A DNA stretch of 64,000 bases from JBBTXG01 sp038062375 (GCA_038062375.1 JBBTXG010000008.1:1-64000); one strand, 5' to 3'. Positions 25,863 to 34,900 are shown, numbered from the stretch's first letter. Notes: a model not told the origin generated them from the letters alone. Made by a program: numbers and translations.

Positions 25863-25891
25863 TTGAAAACTTTGACCTTATGGGGTACAGT
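25863..25891 (+). promoter_or_regulatory. Promoter of the rpsA-like gene
   Basis: TTGAAA (25863-25868), 17-nt spacer, TACAGT (25886-25891). The ATG at 25899 is only 8 bp after the -10, so the transcript would be leaderless or nearly so. Confidence 0.5.
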
Positions 25892-25898
25892 AGGAAAC

Positions 25899-27086
25899 AT
25901 GATCACTAAGAATACTCTTTTTGAAAAAAATAAAATAGATCTCGTGCGACCCTTTAAAGTCGGAGAGATCGTCGAAGGGATCGTGGTAGGCATTGGACGA
26001 TCTGCGGTATATTTGGATTTGGGGCCGCGAGGAACCGGTATTATCTATGGAAGAGAATATCTGGAAGAAAAAGACGTGCTCAAGGGCGTCAAGCTGGGCG
26101 AGAAAATCCTCTCCAAAATAATTGAGTTGGAGAACGAAGAGGGATACATAGAGCTGTCACTGAAAGAAGCCGGGAGAGAACTCACCTGGTCTCAATTAAA
26201 AGAACTCCAAGAGAAACAAGAGATTATCAAGGTAAAAATTATTGGAGCAAACAAAGGAGGCTTGCTCGCCGAGTTGCGCGGGGTCCAGGCATTTCTTCCG
26301 GTTTCTCAACTTTCCCAGACACATTATCCTCGAGTCGAGAATGGAGACACCTTGAAGATCTTGCGTGAGCTTCAAAAATTTATGGGCAAGGAATTGGATG
26401 TTCAGATTTTCGATTTAGATCCCCGCGAAGAAAAGATCATTCTTTCAGAACGCTCCAAAGAACGAAATAAGATCAAAGAGATGCTCGCAAACTATAAAGT
26501 AGGAGATGTGGTGGAGGGAGAGATTACCGGGGTGGTAGATTTCGGCGCCTTTATGAAATTCCCGACGAAAGAAAATGGAGACTCCAAAGATGCATTGGAG
26601 GCCGGCCAAGGACCACAACAAGTGGAAGGACTTATCCACATATCAGAGATTGATTGGCAGATCATTGAAGATCCTTCCCGATTCCTGAAGGTAGGAGACC
26701 GAGTAAAAGCAAAAATCATAGACCTAGCCCAAGGAAGAGCGTCGCTTTCTCTGAAAGTGTTGAAAGAAGACCCGTGGAAAGAAGCGGAGAAAAAATACAA
26801 GAAATTCGACGAAATTCAAGGAAAAGTCACCAAGCTCAACCCCTTTGGAGCTTTTGTGGAAATAGAATCCAAGATTCAAGGACTTTGTCACATCTCGGAA
26901 TTTGGCCTGAAAAAGAACATGGAGGAACACCTGAACATTGGCACGACCTACGCTTTTCAAATTATTGAATTCAACCCAACCGAACACCGCATGAGCCTCC
27001 GATTGACTCCCCAAAAGAGTTCAGCAGAATCTCCATCTTTGCCTCCAGAGAAAGAGGAACAAACTCCACCTGCAAAAGAAGAGTGA
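25899..27086 (+). CDS. rpsA: Ribosomal protein S1-like protein with four S1 domains
   Basis: 395 residues from the ATG at 25899 (MITKNTLFEKNKIDL). Four S1 RNA-binding repeats follow one another at about 20-85 (VGEIVEGIVVGIGRSAVYLDLG), 105-180 (QEIIKVKIIGANKGGLLAELRG), 195-285 (VGDVVEGEITGVVDFGAFMKF) and 300-370 (FDEIQGKVTKLNPFGAFVEIE). The third repeat has an acidic insertion (TKENGDSKDALEAGQGPQQ). It binds mRNA on the 30S subunit. Four domains instead of the six of E. coli S1 is usual in Gram-positive-like and CPR versions. Convergent with comF, 1 bp apart. Confidence 0.92.
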   Translation: MITKNTLFEKNKIDLVRPFKVGEIVEGIVVGIGRSAVYLDLGPRGTGIIYGREYLEEKDVLKGVKLGEKILSKIIELENEEGYIELSLKEAGRELTWSQLKELQEKQEIIKVKIIGANKGGLLAELRGVQAFLPVSQLSQTHYPRVENGDTLKILRELQKFMGKELDVQIFDLDPREEKIILSERSKERNKIKEMLANYKVGDVVEGEITGVVDFGAFMKFPTKENGDSKDALEAGQGPQQVEGLIHISEIDWQIIEDPSRFLKVGDRVKAKIIDLAQGRASLSLKVLKEDPWKEAEKKYKKFDEIQGKVTKLNPFGAFVEIESKIQGLCHISEFGLKKNMEEHLNIGTTYAFQIIEFNPTEHRMSLRLTPQKSSAESPSLPPEKEEQTPPAKEE

Positions 27087-27087
27087 A

Positions 27088-27768
27088 CTATCCTCTTGCC
27101 ACCACGATCCCGAACACCTGCTTTGCTTGTGCCTGCCGTAAGACTTTTGCTGCCTCCTCCATCGTAGACCCGGTAGTGAAGACATCGTCCACAAGGAGAA
27201 TCTTTCTGTTTCTGACTCGCTCACGGCCTTTCACTTCGAAAACCCCTCTCATATTCTCTCGTCTCTCCTCTTGGGGAAGTTCTGCTTGAGGAGGCGTATG
27301 CTTTATTTTAACTAAAACGTCATTGCACACAGGTATGCCCAGAAAACGGGAAAGCTCTTTTGCAAACGCTTCTGAATGATTGAATCCTCGCCATTTGAGG
27401 CGTCTCTTTGAAAGGGGAACTGGAACAATGAGATACGGTGGTTGGCTGCCAGCATTCTGGGTCACGGCAGATCGAGCAAACGATGGTTTGTCGATCAACG
27501 AAAAGTGAGCTATCATGAGAGAAGCGAGAGGAAACGCAAGATCTCGGAGAAACGGAGGATACTTAAACATATGAATTGTTTTTTTGATAAGGCCATCCTG
27601 CCATGAGGTTGCGCAAAAAAGTCCCGAGAGAGGAGAATCGGAGAAAAGAAAAGAGGGGGTCTGCGCCACCGAAATGAGCGAAAGGCAGTCTTCACAAAGA
27701 TGGGTTCCCTCTCTGGAGCACGAAATACAATACTTGGGAAAGAGAAGATTGACGAGTAATCGAATCAT
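27088..27768 (-). CDS. comF: ComF-family phosphoribosyltransferase-like protein
   Basis: 226 residues. An N-terminal four-Cys zinc motif (CISC... LCEDC) and a type I phosphoribosyltransferase domain with the PRPP loop ILLVDDVFTTGST (about 188-200) mark ComF. In naturally competent bacteria ComF helps single-stranded DNA uptake. With the type IV pilus genes here it fits a competence role, which I infer. Start ATG at 27766-27768. Confidence 0.88.
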   Translation of the reverse strand: MIRLLVNLLFPKYCISCSREGTHLCEDCLSLISVAQTPSFLFSDSPLSGLFCATSWQDGLIKKTIHMFKYPPFLRDLAFPLASLMIAHFSLIDKPSFARSAVTQNAGSQPPYLIVPVPLSKRRLKWRGFNHSEAFAKELSRFLGIPVCNDVLVKIKHTPPQAELPQEERRENMRGVFEVKGRERVRNRKILLVDDVFTTGSTMEEAAKVLRQAQAKQVFGIVVARG

Positions 27769-27801
27769 AGAATTCTATTCGTATTTTTAGTATAATCCAA
27801 A

Positions 27802-28866
27802 ATGAGTCTTTTTTCTGCTGATGTCGTCCCGAAAAGTTTTGTGGGAATTGATGTGGGAAGTTCAGCTCTGAAAGTCGTGGAGATTTCCGGTTGGGCTGAT
27901 CGTCGAGTGCTCAAGAACTATGGAGAACTCAAGGTACGCACGCTCTACGAGAAGCCATTTCGAACATTTGAGAAAAATGCGCTCTTACTTTCTACTCAAG
28001 ATATCGCGAAAGCTTTACGAGCGCTTCTCCAAGAAACAAATATCCTGCAAAAGAAAGCCATTTTTTCAATTTCAGATTTTTCCACCTTTTTTACCAATTT
28101 TGAACTTCCTACCTTTATTGAAAAAAAGGAGCTCAAAGACGCCGTGGGTTTTGAGGCGCGAAAACACGTTCCGCTTCCTCTCTCTGAAGTAACAATTGAT
28201 TGGCAAGTGCTTGCCAATGGAAATAGAGAAAAAAATAAACCTTATCGAATTCTTCTGATCGCGGTTCCCAATGAGGTGATCAATCAATATCAAGAAATCG
28301 CAAGACTTTCCCGATTGGAATTAATGGCCCTTGAGGCAGAAGTGTTCGGGTGCATACGCTCCTCGCTGAAAGAAGAGAAAGGAACGGTCCTCCTTCTTGA
28401 TATCGGAGCACAGACCACTACGGTAAGCATCGTGAAAAATGGAAATCTGTGGAATTCTCACACGGTAGACATCGGAGGGAATCATTTTGCCCAACGAATT
28501 GCAAAAGCACTTTCTCTCGATTACACAACCGCAGAACAAGAGAAGAGGACAAAGGGACTTGAAGTAATGTCAGCGAATATACTGATCCTCGTACCTCTGG
28601 TTGACATGATTGTTCTCGAAATGCAAAAATCAATGGAAAATTTTTTTCAAAAAGAAAAAGGGGAGATTGCAAAAATTGTCTTAGCCGGCGGGGCAGCAAG
28701 ACTCCCTGGACTGCAAGAATATTTTGAGAAAACTCTCCAAAAGAAGACAGAACTTTTACATCCCTTTCGAAATATCCTGTACTCCCCCATTCTGGAAGAA
28801 ACGCTCAATGAAATCGGGCCGTCGTTTGCAGTAGCGGTAGGAATGGCATTACGAGGATTCGAATAA
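27802..28866 (+). CDS. pilM: Type IV pilus assembly protein PilM
   Basis: 354 residues, actin-like ATPase fold. Seen: phosphate-1 motif FVGIDVGSSALKVVEI near the start, phosphate-2 region GTVLLLDIGAQTTTVSIV, and the late glycine motif KIVLAGGAARLPGL. PilM recruits PilN and links the cytoplasmic ring to the alignment complex. First gene of pilMNO, with 4 bp to pilN. Confidence 0.93.
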   Translation: MSLFSADVVPKSFVGIDVGSSALKVVEISGWADRRVLKNYGELKVRTLYEKPFRTFEKNALLLSTQDIAKALRALLQETNILQKKAIFSISDFSTFFTNFELPTFIEKKELKDAVGFEARKHVPLPLSEVTIDWQVLANGNREKNKPYRILLIAVPNEVINQYQEIARLSRLELMALEAEVFGCIRSSLKEEKGTVLLLDIGAQTTTVSIVKNGNLWNSHTVDIGGNHFAQRIAKALSLDYTTAEQEKRTKGLEVMSANILILVPLVDMIVLEMQKSMENFFQKEKGEIAKIVLAGGAARLPGLQEYFEKTLQKKTELLHPFRNILYSPILEETLNEIGPSFAVAVGMALRGFE

Positions 28867-28870
28867 TCGT

Positions 28871-29440
28871 ATGATAGAACTCATTCCAAAACACACCCCT
28901 CGATTCCCTTTGAGCTCGTCGCTCCTGTTATTTCTTGCCGGCGCGCTTCTGCTTGGAGTGCTTGGAGGGTTTTTTATCTTAGAACAGTTCCAGTCAAATT
29001 TGAAAACAAAACTTCAAACACTCGATAAAACCTTGAGGGGTGAAACCGTCATTCGCCAACAAAAACTGCAAGACGAGATTTCTGGATTGAAGCAAAGACT
29101 CGAGGACTTTAACCTTCTGGTCGAAAGGAGAAAAGATTTTCTCTTGTTTTTCCAATTTCTCGAGAACACCACCCATCCTGATATCTTCTTTACCGAATTT
29201 CAGGGAACACGAGATACCAACCATATCTTGCTTTCTGGAAAAGCTGCGACTTTCGAGTTATTAGAGCAACAAAAACGTGCGTGGGAACAAAGAGAAGAAA
29301 TAGAAAAAGTGGCGCTTTCGAATGTAAAATTCTCAAAAGATGGAGGCGCGGAGTTTACCATGGAGTTCGTTTTCTCGCCCACACCTATCGCGTCAACCCT
29401 ACCCCCAAACGCTAAAGAAAATAATGTGAAAGAAGAATGA
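28871..29440 (+). CDS. pilN: Type IV pilus alignment protein, PilN-like
   Basis: 189 residues. The short cytoplasmic start MIELIPKHTPRFPLSS holds a degenerate form of the PilM-binding motif (INLLP in most species). One transmembrane helix (LLLFLAGALLLGVLGGFFIL) and a coiled coil (LKTKLQTLDKTLRGETVIRQQKLQDEISGLKQRL) precede a small periplasmic-side ferredoxin-like domain. Its end overlaps pilO by 4 bp. Confidence 0.85.
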   Translation: MIELIPKHTPRFPLSSSLLLFLAGALLLGVLGGFFILEQFQSNLKTKLQTLDKTLRGETVIRQQKLQDEISGLKQRLEDFNLLVERRKDFLLFFQFLENTTHPDIFFTEFQGTRDTNHILLSGKAATFELLEQQKRAWEQREEIEKVALSNVKFSKDGGAEFTMEFVFSPTPIASTLPPNAKENNVKEE

Positions 29441-29970
29441 AGATTCCTTTGTTTATTTTCCTTATTCTTATACTTCTCTCCATCGCTCTTGGAGTTTTCT
29501 TGGTGTGGCCGAGCTACAAAGAATTTTCAAGCCTTCGGCAACAAGTCCAAGAACAAGAAGGAACCCTCCGGAACAAAGAAAACATCATTGCCCATCTCAA
29601 CGAATTGCGCAAGGAATTCGATGGATATGAAAAGGAGCTTGCGAAAATCCATGCTTCTCTTCCAGCCGATACTCAACTTCCTCTCCTGTATGACTCCATG
29701 CAACACCTTGCTAGTTCCTCTGGATTGGGAATACGATCGCTCGACTCTTCGACAAGAATAAACAGTGAGGAGGAAAAGAAACGGGTAAAAAATCCAATGA
29801 AAATTACGTCGCTCTCTCTCGAATTGGAAGGCTCTTATGAGGGATTCAAACAATTTCTCTCTCGAGTGAAAACAACCGCAAGGATGCTCAACGCGCAATC
29901 AATGAAGATTAGTTCCAAGAAAGCAGAAGAACTTCAGATTGATCTTACTCTCGAAGCGTATTCATATTAG
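29437..29970 (+). CDS. pilO: Type IV pilus alignment protein, PilO-like
   Basis: 177 residues: transmembrane helix (FLILILLSIALGVFLVW), coiled coil (SSLRQQVQEQEGTLRNKENIIAHLNELRK), then a PilO-type ferredoxin-like domain with YDSMQHLASSSGL and LSLELEGSYEGFKQFLSRV. It pairs with PilN. No PilP or PilQ follows, as expected for a cell without a Gram-negative outer membrane. Confidence 0.85.
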   Translation: MKIPLFIFLILILLSIALGVFLVWPSYKEFSSLRQQVQEQEGTLRNKENIIAHLNELRKEFDGYEKELAKIHASLPADTQLPLLYDSMQHLASSSGLGIRSLDSSTRINSEEEKKRVKNPMKITSLSLELEGSYEGFKQFLSRVKTTARMLNAQSMKISSKKAEELQIDLTLEAYSY

Positions 29971-30020
29971 AAAGTCTCTTACGTCTCCAAAAACTCCTCT
30001 TAAGAATCCGCCATTGTCCA

Positions 30021-30362
30021 ATGAACTTGAAAACTCTTTTTATCTTTCTTGCAGGGATTACACTTCTCGTTGCAGTTGAAGCCCAAGCGAGTCCTTTTAT
30101 TACTTTCGCAAACCCTCTCAAGACAAAGAGTTTAATCGAACTCATAGACAATCTCTTGAACTTCCTCTTCACCCTAGCTCTTATCGGAGCTCCGATCTTG
30201 CTTGTCATAGCTGGCGTCATGTTCATGACTGCTGCTGGTAATCCATCCAGAATCTCTACTGCGCGGAACATGCTCATGTGGACGATCATAGGATTTGGCG
30301 TTATCCTCTTATCTCGAGGCCTCATCATTCTTTTGCAGGGGATTCTGGGAGTGACGTCATGA
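30021..30362 (+). CDS. T4SS_pilin-type two-helix protein, minimal form 1
   Basis: 113 residues: signal peptide (LFIFLAGITLLVAVEAQA), a short outer segment (ITFANPLKTKSLIELIDNLLN) and two hydrophobic helices joined by the loop MTAAGNPSRISTARNML. It is almost identical, at DNA level too, to the last 85 residues of the 990-aa protein downstream, so one arose from the other or gene conversion keeps them alike. First gene of the array, 50 bp after pilO. Confidence 0.82.
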   Translation: MNLKTLFIFLAGITLLVAVEAQASPFITFANPLKTKSLIELIDNLLNFLFTLALIGAPILLVIAGVMFMTAAGNPSRISTARNMLMWTIIGFGVILLSRGLIILLQGILGVTS

Positions 30363-30393
30363 ACGCATCGCCCCAGAGGCTTTCCCGCTTTTT

Positions 30394-30433
30394 CTGTCTC
30401 ACAATTCTTGCTCAAGCAAGAATTGTGAGACAG
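30394..30433. repeat. Perfect 19-bp inverted repeat with two-base centre
   Basis: CTGTCTCACAATTCTTGCT (30394-30412), CA, then its exact reverse complement (30415-30433). No U-run follows on either strand (GGGTAAAC on plus), so it is not a usual terminator. It may be a strong RNA hairpin or a dimer-protein site, 32 bp after the first pilin gene. Confidence 0.7.
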
Positions 30434-30487
30434 GGTAAACTGATACCATTTCCACGGCTGTTCGTGTTGAGTACCTTCCTTGGAAGG

Positions 30488-30533
30488 TGTGGAAAAGTGT
30501 AACTTGCTTAGCAAGAGTATTTCCAACTATACT
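30488..30533 (+). promoter_or_regulatory. Promoter with TGTGGAAAA element before the 990-aa gene
   Basis: TGTGGAAAA at 30488-30496, then TTGCTT (30504-30509), an 18-nt spacer and TATACT (30528-30533). The ATG at 30565 is 32 bp on. The same element sits at nearly the same distance before promoters at 34326 and 36677. Confidence 0.55.
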
Positions 30534-30564
30534 GATCTTACAGGAAGTTTTTAATCTTTAATCT

Positions 30565-33537
30565 ATGAAACGTCTCGTCTTTCTTCTTCTTTTCGTAAGC
30601 ATTATACTTACTGGCGTATGGCTATTTCAGAAGCAATCAACAGCTGCTGTACCAGCCGGTAAAATTATCATAAGTTCTACAACGCCGCTCGCTGAATATA
30701 GAACCTCGACAAGTTATTTCACGGCAGATGTTGTAGCCGGGAAGAACATTCCTCGGCATAACTGTTCGCTGGAAATGCAAGATGAAAGCGGGAATACAAT
30801 AAACCGGAAAGGACCCCCAGGAACTCCTCCGGTCTTCGGTATGGAGGTTGCCCCAATCAATCAATCTTGCGTTGCTGGTACCATCTGCCAAGCAAAAACG
30901 GTTCTCAATATTTCAGAGATTTTTGGAGAACTTGTCACAAATGGGCCGCAAGGCGAATACCTAACAAAAGTTACGTGCAAAGACGTAGATACCAACGAAA
31001 ATTCCAGAGTAACGGTTGTAAATATCCACGGTGCACAAGCAACGCTTACCCCATTAGTCCCTGTCATAGATCCAATCTCTCCTCTTACTGCTGTCGCCGG
31101 AGTGCAAACAACATTCAGTGCGAACGTAAAAGATAATATAGAGGTGACGAGATGTACTCTTAGGGTCGATGATGGTCTCGTCCCTGGGGGAATGACTCTT
31201 AGCAAACATCCTCCTTGCGATAACTGTACTGCATCTCAAAGCACTACTTTTAATACAGCAGGAGAGTACATTATATATGCGGAGTGCAAAGACAGTGATC
31301 GCCTTTTGTTTAGCACGACGGGGCCTTTCAAAAAACTCACAGTAACCCCTAAGACTACTTGTAACGGCAGGGAGGCAAGTTCAGATAAGGATACTCTTTC
31401 CCCGGGTGCAAGCTGGCAGACTACCGGTGGAACCATAGGTATCGCAGAGGGGATGACCCAAAGATACAAAGTGAATGTCACAAGCACAGGTAATCATCAA
31501 TTCTCGTTCTGCCCTGCAGATGGAGGAAAAGATAACTTCGAATCTCATCTCTGTCTTTTTGATAGCAAGGGAGTAAAGATTATATCTCAAAGTAGAAATT
31601 GCAACACTACGAGCGCTAAAATCGATAGAAATATCAGTCCAATCGGCACCTATTATATTCAGGTTGCAGCAAAGACTGGAGATCTCGGCGATTATACTCT
31701 AGCCTATAAAGGACCTTCTGTCGCAACCCCAACTATCACCGTCACCGCGCCTAATGGAGGAGAGAGCTGGGCAATTGGTGCATCCAATAACATTACGTGG
31801 ACTTCGCAGGGTGTAACTGGCAACGTGAACATATATATTTCTCGAAATGCGGATGCTGCAGCGCCCACGTGGACTCTTTTGTTTGGTGGTAATACAACCA
31901 ATGATGAGACTGAAGCGTGGACAGTAACAGGTCCTGCTACTGCGCAAGCAAGAATAAAGATCGTGAGTGTCGCAGACGGTGACGTCAATGATCAAAGCGA
32001 TGCAAACTTCACAATTTCTGCCGCAGCAGCTGCCGATCCTTTTGTGTGCTACACCTATCCATGGAATAACCAAAACTGTCCTGGAGACCCAGGCAGCGTT
32101 ACAAAGAAATGTAGTAGCACTAATGACACAAAGCTTGACTGTGTCAATATAGATGGTACTTCACAGCGAGTTGAGTGCTTTCAATGCACACAGAACTGCG
32201 ATCAAACTGATAAGGCTTGTAATGTGCCCACTTCCTGTAACTCTACCAATTATACCACTACCGCAACGGCAAAAGATTTCGGCGCCGGACCAAAGGAAGA
32301 AACACTTCAGAATATGTGCAGAGTAAATGAGGATGAAGGTCAATATTACAAAGTGGCAGTACCCGCAGGAAACTTGTGTAATATCCGATGGTCAATTGCG
32401 CCAGACAGAACAGCGGATTATGACCTCAGTGCAAACAAGAGCGCTGTGTGGCCTCAAGAAGATTTCGCCGACTGCAAATCAAAAAGAACGCAAGGTTTCG
32501 TAGATGACTGCAAGTTCATCGGTGTTCCTGCGGGCACCTACACTGCGTATGTCATCAATAAGAAGGCTACTGCTGGAGGTTCGTACACCATTGCGGTAAG
32601 AGTAGATACTTGTACCACCGACCCTCCACCCGTCAGAAGCAATGGGGCACCAACGGGAACACTCGCTGCAGGAACCACAACCGCAACGCTAAGTCTAACA
32701 ACCCATGAAAATGCAACGTGCAAGTATGCTACAACGGCAGGCACATCTTACGACGACATGTCTTCCACGTTTACTACAACCGGAGGCAAATCCCATTCGA
32801 CTAATGTTACTGGTCTTGCTAATGGTAATTCCTACAACTATTATGTACGGTGCAAAGACACTGCAAACAATAAAAACCCAGATGACTTCACAATTTCATT
32901 TTCTGTAGCAGCAGCTGGAGCTCCCTCCTTCACCATCGACAGTGTTACAGCAAACCCCAATGAAGGTGTAGCTCCTCTGAACAATGTTGAGGTTACAGCT
33001 AACGTTGGAGGTACTGCAACAGGTAATATCGATTATAAGTTAGATTGTACAAGTGACGACAGATGGGATCAGCAGATCACAAATACTTCAGATCCCTATA
33101 CTTTTACTGTGAAATGCAGCTATGCAACCGCAGGCGACTATACGGTCAAGGTGCAAGCAACTCGTCAGACAATTACCGCATCCCAAACAACCGCCGTAAA
33201 AGTGAACACTGACGGAGGAGGCGGAGGAGGTGGCGGGGGCGGAGGAGGCGGAGGAGGTGGCGGGGGCGGAGGACAAATCATCAAGTTTGAGAATCCGCTC
33301 AAGGCAAAGAACCTTACCGAACTCGTAGACAATCTTTTGAACTTCCTTTTCACTCTTGCCATCATTGGAGCTCCGATCTTGCTCGTGATAGCTGGCGTCA
33401 TGTTCATGACTGCTGCTGGTAATCCAGCAAGAATCTCTACTGCGCGGAACATGCTCATGTGGACAATTATCGGATTTGGCGTTATCCTGCTTGCCAAAGG
33501 CTTGGTCGCGCTCTTGCAAGGAGTTTTGGGGATTTAG
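30565..33537 (+). CDS. 990-aa secreted multidomain protein ending in a polyglycine linker and pilin module
   Basis: A signal peptide (LVFLLLFVSIILTGVWLF) is followed by several hundred residues of Cys-containing, Thr/Asn-rich beta domains: Ig-like repeats (about 30-170; TLTPLVPVIDPISPLTAVAGVQTTFSA), a pre-peptidase C-type domain (about 280-380), an Ig-like ITVTAPNGGESW domain near 392, another PPC-like domain (about 555-670) homologous to the one in the 245-aa protein downstream, and Fn3/PKD-like domains. Then come about 20 consecutive Gly residues and the two-helix module with TAAGNPARISTARNML. The ectodomain is thus tied by a flexible linker to a membrane or fibre module. Adhesin function is inferred. 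Confidence 0.85.
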   Translation: MKRLVFLLLFVSIILTGVWLFQKQSTAAVPAGKIIISSTTPLAEYRTSTSYFTADVVAGKNIPRHNCSLEMQDESGNTINRKGPPGTPPVFGMEVAPINQSCVAGTICQAKTVLNISEIFGELVTNGPQGEYLTKVTCKDVDTNENSRVTVVNIHGAQATLTPLVPVIDPISPLTAVAGVQTTFSANVKDNIEVTRCTLRVDDGLVPGGMTLSKHPPCDNCTASQSTTFNTAGEYIIYAECKDSDRLLFSTTGPFKKLTVTPKTTCNGREASSDKDTLSPGASWQTTGGTIGIAEGMTQRYKVNVTSTGNHQFSFCPADGGKDNFESHLCLFDSKGVKIISQSRNCNTTSAKIDRNISPIGTYYIQVAAKTGDLGDYTLAYKGPSVATPTITVTAPNGGESWAIGASNNITWTSQGVTGNVNIYISRNADAAAPTWTLLFGGNTTNDETEAWTVTGPATAQARIKIVSVADGDVNDQSDANFTISAAAAADPFVCYTYPWNNQNCPGDPGSVTKKCSSTNDTKLDCVNIDGTSQRVECFQCTQNCDQTDKACNVPTSCNSTNYTTTATAKDFGAGPKEETLQNMCRVNEDEGQYYKVAVPAGNLCNIRWSIAPDRTADYDLSANKSAVWPQEDFADCKSKRTQGFVDDCKFIGVPAGTYTAYVINKKATAGGSYTIAVRVDTCTTDPPPVRSNGAPTGTLAAGTTTATLSLTTHENATCKYATTAGTSYDDMSSTFTTTGGKSHSTNVTGLANGNSYNYYVRCKDTANNKNPDDFTISFSVAAAGAPSFTIDSVTANPNEGVAPLNNVEVTANVGGTATGNIDYKLDCTSDDRWDQQITNTSDPYTFTVKCSYATAGDYTVKVQATRQTITASQTTAVKVNTDGGGGGGGGGGGGGGGGGGGGQIIKFENPLKAKNLTELVDNLLNFLFTLAIIGAPILLVIAGVMFMTAAGNPARISTARNMLMWTIIGFGVILLAKGLVALLQGVLGI
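33214..33273 (+). repeat. 27-bp tandem repeat encoding a polyglycine linker
   Basis: Two exact 27-bp units (33214-33240 and 33241-33267) plus GGAGGA, all Gly codons. The unit is a multiple of three, so slippage would change linker length without a frameshift. Confidence 0.75.
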
Positions 33538-33579
33538 CTAGCCCCCTTTCATACTGAAATTTCTACTTCCTAAGATAAA

Positions 33580-34317
33580 ATGAGTACAAAAGCTCTCATC
33601 GTACTGATTGTAAGCATTTTCGTTTTTCTCGCGGGGACTGATTCTACGAAAGCAGGAGGCCATAATGCCTGCACTGATCCTACTCCTACTGCTTACGACT
33701 CTTGTGAGAAAGCTCGTGATTTCGGCGCGTTTGAAGGAACCAGGGGACTCGTTCCGATGTGTGGGGATGATCAATACTACAAAGCGAGTGTACCTTCGGG
33801 GAAAAAATGTACGATCCGCTGGAGGGTCGCTCCAGACGTAACCGCAGACTACGATCTCCGCGCAAATAAGCCTCAAAAAAGTTGCCCGGCAGGATTTGTT
33901 GCTGACTGTGCGTCAATGACTGATGGCAACGCAATCGAAGAATGCGAATTCGAGAATGCAGAACCTGGGATTTATACTGCATGGGTATATTACGCAGGTG
34001 GAGGCACTACGGGAAATTATGCAATCACTGTAACTATCGAGAAGTGCACTGATTTATTTCCTCTTCCCACCGTCACTGGCGTGCTCGCAATACTCGAGAA
34101 TATCGGAAATTGGATTTTTATCATTGGACTCTTGATCGCAGTGGTAATGGTTATCCTTGGAGCCTACATGTTTATCGATCCTTTCAGCGGAGGAGCAGGC
34201 AATCCGGCTCAAGTTGAAAAAGGGAGAAGCATCTTTTTGTGGGCGGCAGTCGGCCTCGCGGTGATTTTGCTGGCAAAAGGAATCTTCACGGTGTTACGGA
34301 GTATATTTGGAGTCTAG
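33580..34317 (+). CDS. PPC-domain protein with C-terminal pilin-type helices
   Basis: 245 residues: signal peptide (LIVLIVSIFVFLAGTDS), a Cys-containing domain of about 120 residues (CEKARDFGAFEGTRG... CTIRWRVAPDVTADYDL... GIYTAWVYYAGG) like bacterial pre-peptidase C-terminal domains, then two helices (IGNWIFIIGLLIAVVMVILGAY; IFLWAAVGLAVILLAKGIF) joined by SGGAGNPAQVEKGRS. The ectodomain is clearly related to the second PPC-like domain of the 990-aa protein, while the helices are intermediate between the two pilin subtypes of the array. Confidence 0.8.
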   Translation: MSTKALIVLIVSIFVFLAGTDSTKAGGHNACTDPTPTAYDSCEKARDFGAFEGTRGLVPMCGDDQYYKASVPSGKKCTIRWRVAPDVTADYDLRANKPQKSCPAGFVADCASMTDGNAIEECEFENAEPGIYTAWVYYAGGGTTGNYAITVTIEKCTDLFPLPTVTGVLAILENIGNWIFIIGLLIAVVMVILGAYMFIDPFSGGAGNPAQVEKGRSIFLWAAVGLAVILLAKGIFTVLRSIFGV

Positions 34318-34325
34318 TAAAAAGG

Positions 34326-34368
34326 TGTGGAAAACTCCTCTATACAGAAAACATTGAATAGGTATAAT
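34326..34368 (+). promoter_or_regulatory. Promoter with TGTGGAAAA element before the 117-aa pilin gene
   Basis: TGTGGAAAA (34326-34334), a weak -35 (TATACA, 34341-34346), a 16-nt spacer and TATAAT (34363-34368). The weak -35 would suit activation from the upstream element. The ATG is about 90 bp on, at 34458. Confidence 0.5.
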
Positions 34369-34457
34369 AAATTATTCAGTGCGAAAGGTCGAGAAATCCT
34401 TTTCATAGAGAAAGACTCGAGAGGACAAAAGCGAAGGAATCATAATCGCGAAAATTT

Positions 34458-34811
34458 ATGCAAAAAATGTTAAAAGTAATCGTGGTTTCTTTGGTACTGG
34501 CGCTTGTTGGTGTAAGTATGGCGTTAGCTCAAGCACAGCCACCGGAAAAAATCCCCACAGGCATCACCACAGCTAAAGGATTGATCGATTTGGTGAAGCT
34601 TATAACCGATTGGGTGTTTGTGGTGCTTCTGGTGATGGCAGTTATCTTCATCATTTTAGCTGCTTTCCAGTTTATTACAGGCGGAGGAGATCCAGCAGCA
34701 GTTGCTATGGCGCGTACAAAACTCATCTGGGCCGCAGTAGGAGTTGGCGTTGCGCTGCTCGCAAGAGGACTGCCGGAAGCAGTGAAAGACATTGTGGGAC
34801 AAGGAGCATAG
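34458..34811 (+). CDS. T4SS_pilin-type two-helix protein, minimal form 2
   Basis: 117 residues: signal peptide (VIVVSLVLALVGVSMALAQA), the segment PPEKIPTGITTAKGLIDLVKLITDW, then two helices joined by TGGGDPAAVAMARTKL. This is closest to the pilin half of the LamG protein at 21171-22121 (PTGVTTAQGLVDLVKIITDW). No extra ectodomain, so it could be the main building block of a VirB2-like fibre or simply a small membrane protein. Its own promoter and terminator suggest high expression. Confidence 0.82.
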   Translation: MQKMLKVIVVSLVLALVGVSMALAQAQPPEKIPTGITTAKGLIDLVKLITDWVFVVLLVMAVIFIILAAFQFITGGGDPAAVAMARTKLIWAAVGVGVALLARGLPEAVKDIVGQGA

Positions 34812-34838
34812 TTAGTGTAACTAACAAAAACTACCTCT

Positions 34839-34872
34839 CCCCTTCTCTTTTGAAGAGGAGGGGTTTGTTTTT
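34839..34872 (+). terminator. Rho-independent terminator after the 117-aa pilin gene
   Basis: An 11-bp stem with one G-T pair, CCCCTTCTCTT (34839-34849) with AAGAGGAGGGG (34853-34863), three-base loop, then TTTGTTTTT. A smaller hairpin, GTTAG/CTAAC, sits just upstream at 34811-34825. Confidence 0.8.
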
Positions 34873-34892
34873 GGGAGAAAATTCGATATACT
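34864..34892 (+). promoter_or_regulatory. Promoter of the 87-aa pilin gene
   Basis: TTTGTT (34864-34869), which overlaps the U-tract of the terminator, 17-nt spacer, TATACT (34887-34892). The ATG at 34901 is 8 bp after the -10, again suggesting a leaderless message. Confidence 0.45.
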
Positions 34893-34900
34893 ATTGGGTA

